A stretch of 64,000 nt of DNA from Panacagrimonas sp963975245 (GTDB taxonomy: Bacteria; Pseudomonadota; Gammaproteobacteria; Nevskiales; Nevskiaceae). Location of the stretch: contig CAXBFJ010000005.1 of assembly GCA_963975245.1 (NCBI GenBank), positions 260,162 through 324,161 of the forward strand. The letters run 5' to 3'. Numbering within the stretch: the stretch's first letter is position 1; each line of letters begins with the position of its first letter. Positions 1 through 9,900 of the stretch are shown here, piece after piece. Both the position numbers and the translations under genes were made by a program. The notes under the pieces were generated by a model. That model worked only from the letters and a program-made list of their open reading frames with translations. It had not been told where the DNA came from and ran no database searches.

Positions 1-598
1 TAGGGACCTGCGTCTGTGAGATATCAGGTGCCATGTTCCTCAGGGCAGCTTCCAGCTCTTTGTCCATGGGCATGCCCATCAGCTCTTCGTCACCAGAAAA
101 CAACTTGTTTTCGGTGAGCCGATAGCGATTCTTGTTTTCATAGTAAGGCGCCTCAAGTTGCCTGATCTCGTCAAGCCAATGGGCGACATTGATGGGCATG
201 TCCCACTGAATCAGGTGCTCAGCCTTTACGCCTTCTTCCAGCGTAGCCTGCAGGGCAAGTTGCGCGCCAAGCCGGACACCGAGCAACGCGATCCTGGTTT
301 GGCCGGACAACTCGGTGAGTTCGCGCACTGCGGTCTTGATATCAGCCATCCAGTGCGGGAGTCTGGCTTCACCGGTGCGCCCTTCAGAATCACCGGTTGA
401 AGAGTAATCCAGACGCAGGGTTTCGAAGCCCTGCTCAGCGAGCAGTTTTCCCAGGGTTGATACGGCGCGGTAGCTGCGCATGTACTCCATGCCCCAACTT
501 GGGCAGATCAGGATCGCGGTACGCCGAGGAGCGACGACCGGTTCAAATCTGACGCCAAAAAGTCGGCGCTCTTGTGGCCCGAAGAACATGGGTTCCAT
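1..598 (-). CDS. Alpha/beta hydrolase-like protein, partial (runs off the left edge)
   Basis: Translated from the reverse strand, the gene starts at ATG 596-598 and is still open at base 1, giving about 199 residues. The protein begins MEPMFFGPQERRLFGV and contains LICPSWGMEYMRSYRA, LRLDYSSTGDSEG and the elbow LLGVRLGAQLAL. This pattern resembles the exosortase-A-system-associated hydrolase 2 and serine aminopeptidase S33 relatives (family recognition from memory). The nucleophile elbow reads G-V-R-L-G, so Arg replaces the usual Ser. It may therefore not be a classical serine hydrolase. It starts 12 bases after the NRPS stop codon, so it is very probably the next gene of the operon. A role in releasing or handling the NRPS product is inference from position. 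Confidence 0.75.
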   Translation of the reverse strand, partial: MEPMFFGPQERRLFGVRFEPVVAPRRTAILICPSWGMEYMRSYRAVSTLGKLLAEQGFETLRLDYSSTGDSEGRTGEARLPHWMADIKTAVRELTELSGQTRIALLGVRLGAQLALQATLEEGVKAEHLIQWDMPINVAHWLDEIRQLEAPYYENKNRYRLTENKLFSGDEELMGMPMDKELEAALRNMAPDISQTQVP

Positions 599-610
599 AT
601 TGCGCTGCCT

Positions 611-3600
611 TTAGCTGAAGCCGAACCAACGCTTGATACGCGTCAGCGCACCCGTTGTCTGCACGGCAGTCGAATGGATTGTCTCTGGCGAAGCGGTCTT
701 ATTTGAAGAGGCTGATTCAGGGATATCGGAAGCAGTCTCCGGCGCTTCTTTATCGATTGCTTCGGAGATGGTCGCCAGCGATTCCATGAGAATCGTGCGC
801 AAGGGCAGCTTTGTCGAAAATTGTTTGGATATCCGGGCGCTCGTCTGTACAGCCAGCAAAGAATGTCCGCCCAAATCAATGAAGCGATCCGAGAGATTGA
901 TCGTCTGAATACCCAGTACTTCCGCCCAGATATCTCGAACGGCAATCTGTGTTGCGCTGCGCGGTGGGTTGGCACTGGATGGCGTCGCATCCGATGCTGC
1001 AAACGGTTCAGGCAGTGCCTTCCGATTGATCTTGCCGCTCGACAGCCGCGGCATGTCCTCCACACTCCGATAGGTCTGCGGAATCATATAAGCAGGCAAT
1101 GTCTTGCGCAGGAAGCTTCGCAGCTCGCCAACGTTGACGCTTTGATCTGGCGGAGACTGGATCCAGGCCACCAGGCGACTGTCGCCGGCAGAGCGCTCAA
1201 CAACCCCCGCGACAGCTTCAATGACCTGCTCGTGGCGGACCAGCTCTGCCTCAATCTCACCAAGCTCTATGCGCAAGCCGTGCAACTTGACCTGGAAATC
1301 CAGCCGCCCTTGATATTCGACATCGCCATTGGCGTTCCAGCAGGCGAGATCGCCAGTTCTGTACAGGCGGCCAAACTCTGGATGCTGAATGAACTTCTCC
1401 GCCGTAAGTTCGTGCCGGTTGAGATAACCACGCGCCAACTGGACTCCACCGAGCATCAGCTCTCCGGAGACGCCGATCGGCAGCGGCTCACCACGGCTGT
1501 CCAGAATATACAGCGCTGTATTAGCCACCGGTTTTCCGATAGGTACGATGCCGTTGCCGCGTTCCCTGGGGCAAGGCCAGTAGCTAACATCAACCGCCGC
1601 CTCGGTCGGTCCATACAGGTTGTGCAGGTCAGCGTTACGGCACTTTCCGTAGAAACGTTGTACGAGCTCAGTGGTCAGGGCCTCACCCGAACAGAAAACA
1701 CTGCGTAGCCCCGGGCAGACATTGTCTTTCGCGTCCTCCAGAAAGACGGCGAGCATGGACGGCACAAAATGGCAGACCGTGACTTTCTGCGAGTCAATGA
1801 GCTGAGTTAGGTAGCTCGGATCTTTGTGGCCTTCGGGCTTGGCGATCACCATCGTGGTGCCCGTCAACAGAGGCCAGAAAAATTCCCAGACAGACACGTC
1901 GAAGCTGTAAGGCGTCTTTTGTAGAACGCGATCCGATGACGTGAGCTGATACTCGTCCTGCATCCACAACAAGCGGTTGACGATGCTGCGATGCTCGAGC
2001 AGGGCCCCCTTGGGTTTGCCAGTAGATCCCGAGGTATAGATCACATACGCTAAATTGTCCGCAGCCACGTTAGTTTGTGGGTTATCAGCAGACTGGCTGG
2101 CCCACTTGTCGGCGTCTTTCTTCAGATCCAGAATACGCTCGGCCTGAGACTCAAGCAAAGATGAAACCTCTGGTGAGACTTCCTCGCTGCCTTCGACCTC
2201 GCACAGAATGACGCAGGCTTCACTGTCTTGAATCATGAATTCGAGACGGTCGGCGGGGAACGCCGGGTCCAGTGGAAGATAGGCCGCTCCTGCTTTCAGA
2301 GTGGCGAGCATGGCGACGACCATTTCCATGCCGCGCTGGGCACAGATCGCTACGATCTTGTCGGGGCCGGCGCCGCGTGCAATGAGTTCGTGCGCCAGCT
2401 GATTGGATCGCGAATTGAGCTTATCAAAGCTCAGAGCGTCCCCTTCAAAAATCAGGGCCGTTGAGTCCGGTGTCTTGCCGACCTGCTGTTCGATCAGGGT
2501 GTGCAGAGTGACGTCCTGCGGGTAATCACGTTGTGTTGCATTCCAAGTTTGCGTGATTCTCTGGCGTGTTGCGGCGTCCTGCAAAGCGAGTTGCTGGACG
2601 CTCTGCTCGACATTGTCGCAGGCCGAGGTGAGAAGCCTGAACCAGTTTTCGAGCAGGCGTTCGATATCGTCAGCTGAGAACAACTCAGTGCCATAACTGG
2701 CTTCGACCACCAGACTCTTTCCGTCGTCCACCACGTTGAGATAGAGCTCGAACGTTTCCGCACGACGCACCATGGTCGAGTAGGACACCTTGAGTCCGGT
2801 GTGCGAAATATCATCATCGCGCACGTCAATATTGAAGATCACGGAGACCAGCGGCGGACGGCTGTTATCTCTCTTTACGTCAAGCTTCGGAATCAATGCA
2901 CCGAACGTAATGCCCTGATTGTCGCTGGCGTCCAACACTACAGTCTTGACTGCCTTCAATAGCTCCGAAAACTTTGCATCCGCCCGCGGCGCAATGCGCA
3001 GCGGCAGCAGATTGACGCAATGACCGACCAGTTGGCCTTGCTCGTGCATGGACTGACCAGCTGCAGACAAGCCAATGACCATGTCCTCGGATTGCGTCAG
3101 GCGGTTGAGCAGGGCGCTGAAGCCGGTCAGCAGCATCGCAACAAGACTCGCACCCTGAGACGATGCTGTCTTTCGTAAACGCGGCACCAGATCTGCAGGA
3201 AGTTCGCGATCGATGCGATTGGCAGCAATCTTGCGCTCGGCTGGCCGCGTCTTGGAGGAGGGCAAATCCAGCGTTGCCGGCAGATCCTGAAGACGGTTGA
3301 GCCAGTATCGCTCCTGATTCTGCCCATCAGCGGATTGCAGGAACTCCCGCTCGACGGTCACGTAATCCGTATAGCGCGGGGCTTTGCCTAATACCGGTTC
3401 GCGCTTTTCCACACCCGCCGAATAGATCTCTCCCAATTCTGTGAGCAGAACGGCAAGACTCCATCCATCACAGATGATGTGATGTGCGACAAAGAGCAGG
3501 TCATATCGATCTGCACTGCGTTTGACCAGCGTGAAGCTGTGCAAGGGCCCGTTCTCGAGGCTGAAGCTTTGCAGCATCAACTCCTCGGAGATCTTGCCCA

Positions 3601-3928
3601 ATGCCTCGTTGTCTGCGGCTTCGGTTTGCCGCATCTGCAGTTCGCAGCTTTTCTGCACGCACAGCGAATTGCCATCCGGGCTGATCACCATCCGCAAGGC
3701 TTCGTGGCGGTCGATCAGGGTCTGCAGGGAGGCCTTGAGCACCTCAATATCCGGCACGCCCTCGATACGCAGGTCAATGCCTTCGTTGTAGCCGATGTTG
3801 AGTTCAGGATCGATGACGCAGGCCAGCCACACCTCACGCTGCGCTTCGGTGATGGGTGCAAAGGCAACCAGCTCCGGTCCCGCAAAGGGATCGTGGTCAA
3901 TCATCCCGCTGGATAGTGGTGCGTTCAT
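611..3928 (-). CDS. Nonribosomal peptide synthetase, C-A-PCP, predicted serine-activating
   Basis: This 1105-residue protein has three domains. The condensation domain (about 20-440) has the HHxxxDG motif at residues 149-155. The adenylation domain (about 460-980) has YTSGSTG at 631-637. The carrier domain has its phosphopantetheine Ser at 1023 in DLGGHSL. Lining up the A domain with EntF gives pocket residues D677, V678, W681, H720, F745, S747, L771, V779, D780 and K966. This reads DVWHFSLVDK, which I recall as the EntF serine code. There is no thioesterase or reductase domain; after the carrier comes only a polar tail of about 70 residues. Its ATG overlaps the stop of the upstream megasynthase by one base (TGATG), so the two are translated together. 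It should take the aminated chain from the upstream ACP and join it to serine. How the product is released is not visible. Confidence 0.93.
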   Translation of the reverse strand: MNAPLSSGMIDHDPFAGPELVAFAPITEAQREVWLACVIDPELNIGYNEGIDLRIEGVPDIEVLKASLQTLIDRHEALRMVISPDGNSLCVQKSCELQMRQTEAADNEALGKISEELMLQSFSLENGPLHSFTLVKRSADRYDLLFVAHHIICDGWSLAVLLTELGEIYSAGVEKREPVLGKAPRYTDYVTVEREFLQSADGQNQERYWLNRLQDLPATLDLPSSKTRPAERKIAANRIDRELPADLVPRLRKTASSQGASLVAMLLTGFSALLNRLTQSEDMVIGLSAAGQSMHEQGQLVGHCVNLLPLRIAPRADAKFSELLKAVKTVVLDASDNQGITFGALIPKLDVKRDNSRPPLVSVIFNIDVRDDDISHTGLKVSYSTMVRRAETFELYLNVVDDGKSLVVEASYGTELFSADDIERLLENWFRLLTSACDNVEQSVQQLALQDAATRQRITQTWNATQRDYPQDVTLHTLIEQQVGKTPDSTALIFEGDALSFDKLNSRSNQLAHELIARGAGPDKIVAICAQRGMEMVVAMLATLKAGAAYLPLDPAFPADRLEFMIQDSEACVILCEVEGSEEVSPEVSSLLESQAERILDLKKDADKWASQSADNPQTNVAADNLAYVIYTSGSTGKPKGALLEHRSIVNRLLWMQDEYQLTSSDRVLQKTPYSFDVSVWEFFWPLLTGTTMVIAKPEGHKDPSYLTQLIDSQKVTVCHFVPSMLAVFLEDAKDNVCPGLRSVFCSGEALTTELVQRFYGKCRNADLHNLYGPTEAAVDVSYWPCPRERGNGIVPIGKPVANTALYILDSRGEPLPIGVSGELMLGGVQLARGYLNRHELTAEKFIQHPEFGRLYRTGDLACWNANGDVEYQGRLDFQVKLHGLRIELGEIEAELVRHEQVIEAVAGVVERSAGDSRLVAWIQSPPDQSVNVGELRSFLRKTLPAYMIPQTYRSVEDMPRLSSGKINRKALPEPFAASDATPSSANPPRSATQIAVRDIWAEVLGIQTINLSDRFIDLGGHSLLAVQTSARISKQFSTKLPLRTILMESLATISEAIDKEAPETASDIPESASSNKTASPETIHSTAVQTTGALTRIKRWFGFS

Positions 3929-6900
3929 CAGTTGATGGTTCCGATATGCTGAAAGCGGCCAGGTTGTTCCGGGTCAGGTACATACCAACCAGGATTACCT
4001 GCCTCATCTCTGCCCACGCGTGCTCCCGGCTTCGGCGGCTGATACCAGATTGAACCCGAGTGAGCCGAAGACTGCCCCATGACGACAGGCTCGCCAATGC
4101 GGCCCAGAAGTCCTTCTGCCTGCATGCAGATAATGGCATCACGATAGATCGCGAGAATTTGTTCCAAGATCTCGTCGGTGTGAGCGGTCGTCATCACGGC
4201 CAGCCTACCGTCATAGCTCTGCAGACCGCGCTCACGCAGGTAGTAATAGAACAACTCTCCGAATGGCTCGTCCTGAGTAAAGTCAAAGCGCCAAATTGAG
4301 CTGAAGTAATTGACTCTCAAAGGTGCCTGGAGCTCTGTCAGCACGTCGCGTATGCGTCCGACAAACTCGGCGTTGCGTGCATTCATCTCCGCTTGTACGT
4401 TCGGATTCGCCTCCAGATGCTTGAGCACCGCAAGGACCGCCGCCATGTTGATCGGGTGCCGCACGAAGGTGCCGGCAAAATAGGTAACACCAACTTCCGG
4501 CATGGATTCATCACCAAACTGCCAGTGCCCGCCGTCAAGTGCATCCATGTACTTGGATATGCCCGCTACTGCGCCGATGGGCATCCCGCCACCAAAAACC
4601 TTGCCGTAACTCGCCAGGTCTGCCTTGACGCCGAAGTACTCCTGCGCGCCGCCCGGCGCACTGCGAAAACCGGTGATGACCTCATCCATAATCAGGGCGC
4701 AATCGGCCTGCGTCGCAATTTCGCGGCATGCATGCATGAACTCCCTGGGTTGCAGTTCCAGCTTCCGAGACTGCACAGGCTCGATGAGAATGGCAGCCAC
4801 CTCATTCACCCGGGATTTGAGAATTTCCAGCGACGCCGGATCGCCATATTCCAGGATCAGGGTATTCGCGACGTGGGAGTTTGGAATGCCACTGGCAGCA
4901 GGCAGACCGCGACCCTGCGGACCGGGACGCACAATGACCTCGTCGTGAATGCCGTGATAGTCGCCAACAAACGACACGACCAGATCTTTTCCAGTCACCG
5001 TCCTTGCACAGCGAACCGCAGCGGAAACTGCCTCCGAGCCGGTATTGCAGAAGGCAACACGCGGCAATTTCACCATGCGTGTAAAGCGCTCCGCCGCTTC
5101 GCCAATGAAATCCTGAATCGGGCCGATTTCATAGCCTCGTTCCAGTTGCTCACGAATGGCCTGATTGACGAATTCTGGCTTGTGACCGAAGAACGTCGAA
5201 CCAAAACCATTGAGCACATCGATGTACTGGTTGCCGTCCACATCCCAGACATAGGCACCGTCCGAGCGGGTGCTCACAATGGGATAAACGATTTCCTTCC
5301 AGAGCGGCGTGAAGCCGGAAACGGTTCTGGGGTCGGCAAGATAGGCGCGATGCTTCGCCGCAGATGCCTTTGATCCGCTGGAGCGGGCGATATAGCGCTC
5401 GATCAGCGCATCCAGCGATCGGCGTTGCAGCGGACACAGTTTGTCCTGCTTTTCCTTCCTGATCTTGGTGCCAGCGCCGAAGGGTTTGCCGGGCGCACTA
5501 CTGTTCGCGCCGGCCCCGGACACAACGATAGCGTCGGAGCCAGCGGTCGCCTTGCTGCCATGGCTCATGCCGGCTGCTGGGACATGCGGCGCAAGATGTT
5601 CGGCCAGTGCGTCAAGTGTGGTGAAATCTTCCAGCAGCTGCCGGAATCGGATATTGGTGTTGAAAGCGTTCTTCAGCTTCGCCGCTACCTGCGTCAGCAG
5701 AAGCGAGTCACAGCCGAGTTCAAGGAAGGTCTTGTTGCGGTCCTCATCAGACATTTCAATGCCGGTGACATCAACAAAGACTTGTGTGGCCAGAACGCGG
5801 GCCTGATCTACTGGCGACGATGCAACATCCGCAGCATGTGCAGTTTCTACATTATCCGAAAGCGGGTCCGCTGTAGCGGTTTGAGTACTACTTGCGGAGA
5901 TTGCGTGGCCTTGCGCCAGATCGGCTTCGATGAAGTGTCTTGTACGCGCAAACGGATAACCCGGCAGTCCGACAACACAGCGCGTCTCTCCAGCATAGAA
6001 GCGCGCTTCCGGAACCTCGATACCGGCCATCCATAGACGGCCAAGTGCTTCGGAGAAATGTTCTGCATCGTTGGCATCCGCTGCGCCTGCATGGGGTAGC
6101 GATGCAATGACCTGCGCCTGATGCGCTTTGCTCAGTATCTGCCGTGTGCTGGTGCTCAAATTCTGGCCCGGGCCACACTCCAGGAAAACACAACCGGTCT
6201 GTTCTGCCAGCTCGCTTATGCCGGGGGCAAACCGAACCGCATTTCGCAGCTGCCTGGCCCAGTACTCCGGGTCCTGCGCATCGCGTGCCTCAATCAGCTT
6301 GCCGGTCAGACTCGAATAGAAATCTTTCTGCGGAATCTTCAGCGCGAAACGCCCCACAATCTCCGCGAAGGGCGCCATCACCGGCTCCATCATCGAGGAA
6401 TGAAAGGCATGCGAGGTATGAAGCGTGATCGTGCCAATACCTTCTTCGTCGAGCTTCGCCTTTAGCGCGTCCAAGGCTGCGTGTGTGCCCGAGAGCACCG
6501 TCAATTTCGGAGAATTGACGCCCGCAATCGCGACATCCTCAGACGCAAATTTTCGTGCGTCCTCTTCGGGCACGCGAACAGCCAGCATGCCGCCTGCCGG
6601 CATTGACTGCATCAGTCTTGCGCGCTCGGCGAGAATGCTCAGGGCGTCTTCAAGTTCAAACACACCTGCGAGCGTTGCGGCCACGAACTCACCGACGCTA
6701 TGGCCGATCATATGCTGCGCTTCCAGCCCCCAGCTTTGCCATAGCTTTGCAGTGGCATAGCTGATGGTAAAGATGGCAGGTTGCGCCAACTGAGTTGCGC
6801 GAAGTGTCTCGGCTGCCGTTTCAGCGTCCGCCGCAGCGGGGTAGAGCACCTTGCGCAAATCCAGATTGAGCAGCGGCTTCAGGATGTCAGCGCAGCGGTC

Positions 6901-9900
6901 GACCTCTGCTCTGAAAACGGTTTCAGTTTCGTAGAGGTGGCGCCCCATGCCAACGTGCTGTGCACCCTGGCCGGGAAACATGAACACCAGTGATGGCGAA
7001 GGGTGGCTTGCTGATCCATTCACCCAGGCCTTGCCACGCAACTTTTCAGCGGCCTGCGCATTGTTCTGTGCCAATACGACCGCACGCTGAGCGTGACGGG
7101 TCCGTCCCCGATCCAGGCTGAAGGCCACGTCTGCAAGAGATACTTCGGGGTTTTTCTCCAACCACTCTGCCAGTTGCTCTGCCTGCTGCTTCAAGGCAGC
7201 TTCTGTTTTGGCTGACAGCCGCAAGACCTGAAGGGCGCGCTTGGCCGGCGAAGATTCGCGCTTGGGCGCTTCTTCTAGCAGCGCGTGAAAGTTGGTGCCA
7301 CCGAATCCAAACGAGGAAACGCCTGCAACCCGAACGCCATTGGCATCCCAGGCCTGACGCGCATTGCTCAGAGTGAAGGGTGTGCCGTCGAAGCCGCAGT
7401 CCGGATTGGCATTTTCAAAGTTGGCGAGGGGTGGCAAGACGCGCTCGTGCAGCATCATCGCTGTCTTGATCAGACCGGCAGCGGCAGCACCGGCGTCGAG
7501 GTGTCCGATATTGGCCTTGACTGAACCGAGCGCAATTTTCTTCGCGCCGACGTAAGCATCGTTCAGGCCGGTGATTTCAATCGGGTCACCCAGAGGCGTT
7601 CCCGTACCGTGAGCTTCAACGTAGGACACCTGCTCAGGTAACAAGCCAGAGGCCTGCAGGGCAGCCTGAATGACCGTGGCCTGACCCTTGGCAGAAGGGG
7701 CCGTGAAAGCAACTTTGTCAGCGCCGTCGTTATTGATGGCGCTGCCAGCAATGACGGCATAGACGGTATCGCCATCAGCCTGGGCTTCTTCAAGCCGTTT
7801 GAGAACTAGGCATCCCACACCGGCAGTTAGCACCATGCCGGAAGCTTGCTCATCAAACGGACGGATGCGCCCATCGCGAGACAGCGGGCCACCTTCGGCA
7901 AAAAGATATCCGCGCTTGAAAGGTACGGGCACGCTGGCACCGCCAACGATGGCCAGGTCGCAGTCTCCCGTGCGCAAAGCCTGACAGGCGATATGTGTGG
8001 CCACACCCGAACTGGAGCATGCGTTCTGGACGCTCACGGCCGGACCATGCAGATCGAGCTTGAACGCAATGCGGCTGGCTACGTAATCCTTGTCGTTACC
8101 GATCAGGGTGTAGTCCATCGCATTCCCGCGATACTCGGGATGCGTGCTCAGGTTGCTGGAAAAGTACTGATTGCGTGCGACACCGGCATAGACACCGATA
8201 CGACCTTCATAGCGTTGCGGATCACAGCCCGCGTGCTCCATGGCATTGACGGCCGCTTCCAGCATCAATCGCTGCTGCGGATCAATCAGTGAAGCTTCGC
8301 GTGGTGAGGTACCAAAGTAGGCGGCATCGAAGCAGTCTGCGTGCTCAACCCAGCCAGCGGTGCGTACGTAATTAGGGTCGGCAATGTCTTCCGCCGAGAC
8401 GCCGGCCTTCTGAAGTTCTTCGTCGCTCAGTTCGCCCAGGCCGCTACGTCCGGCAAGAACGTTCTCCCAGAACTCGGAAACATCTTTTGCGCCAGGGAAG
8501 CGCCCGGACATGCCGATGATGGCAATTTTTCCCGAGCCACCCAGGTTCTGCGACATGCGCTGCGTATCGCCGCGGGTTTGCTGCTTTGCGCCGTGTGGTG
8601 TGCTGACGCGGCTTCCAGTCAGATTGGAAACCGCATCTGGAAACTGCTGCTGCAGGTATCGCGAGAAACTGGTGATGGTTGGGTTTGCAAAGAACTGTGC
8701 AATGGGCAGGCGCACTTCAAGAGCGTGACCCATGCGCGACACAAACTGGATGGCCTTTAGAGAGCTGCCACCGGCCTCAAAGAAGCGGTCATCAGCGCCC
8801 ACATCGGAATATCCCAGCAGTCTGCGCCAGATGACGGCGATCCGTTCTTCCAGGGGCCCCATCGGTTGGCGAAAACTGGTGGGCATGGATGGCCGTCGTG
8901 GGGTCGGCTTTGGAAGCTTCATACGATCGATCTTGCCGCTGGATGTCAGCGGAAATTCGTCGAGAAAAGTCCAGGCCGAAGGCACCATGAATTCCGGCAG
9001 TCGCTGCTCCAGATACTCCCGCAGTGCGATGACGTCTGCGTTCTGCTCGCTCGCGAGCTGCACGTATGCCGCCAGGATACGGTCGCCCATGGCGTCAGTC
9101 GGCGCGGTGACTACCGCTGCGCGTACTGCAGAATGCCGAGTCAGGGCCGTCTCCACCTCGCTCAGTTCAATGCGGTATCCACCCACTTTGACCAGGTGAT
9201 CGATGCGACCGTGATACTCGATAACGCCGCTTTCGCGATAGGAGACCAGATCACCACTTCGGTAGAGAGTGGTGCCGGCCTCAAAAGGATTGGGGACGAA
9301 CACTTCGGCGGTCTTGTCCGGCATGTTGAGATAGCCGCCGCCAACACCCGCACCACTGACACACAGTTCGCCCTTTTCGCCAATGCCGACCGGACGCAGA
9401 CGATCGTCAACGATGTAGCAGCGCATGTTGGGCAGGGGCTTGCCGATGGGCGCGTATTCTCCTTGACCAAGGTCGGAAGGGGTGATGACCTGGTAGGTGT
9501 AAAGATCACTGCACTCGGAAGGTCCGCAAGCGTTTACAAAATGCACATTAAAGTCTGGCCGGCGCAGCCACGGCGCAATCCGCGCATAGGGCAGGGCCTC
9601 GCCTGCGATGCAGGCACCGGTGATCGAGGACAACTGCCTGAAGGTGGTTTCGTTTGCGTCATCAAGCAGTCCGAACAAACCCGTGGGCGTGCATGACAAC
9701 AGGGTCACCCGGTCTCGCTCGATGGTGTCCAGAATCAGGGCTGCGTCGTAAACCTCCGAGTCCAGCAATACCGCAGTGCCGCCACTGATGAGCGGAGCGA
9801 AAATGCTTTTCTGGGTCAGATCGAATCCGACGGAGGTCATCATCAGCATTCTGGAGTCCGCGTTCAGCGAGAATTCTTCGCGGACCCAGTGATACAGGTT

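Noticed and set aside
821..1708. 295-residue plus-strand open frame
   Set aside because: Antisense to the A-PCP part of the NRPS; no family look.
4393..5373. 326-residue plus-strand open frame
   Set aside because: It lies wholly antisense to the aminotransferase part of the megasynthase, which has clear motifs; His/Arg-rich composition is typical of a shadow frame.
8866..9696. 276-residue plus-strand open frame
   Set aside because: Antisense to the starter A domain, no motifs.
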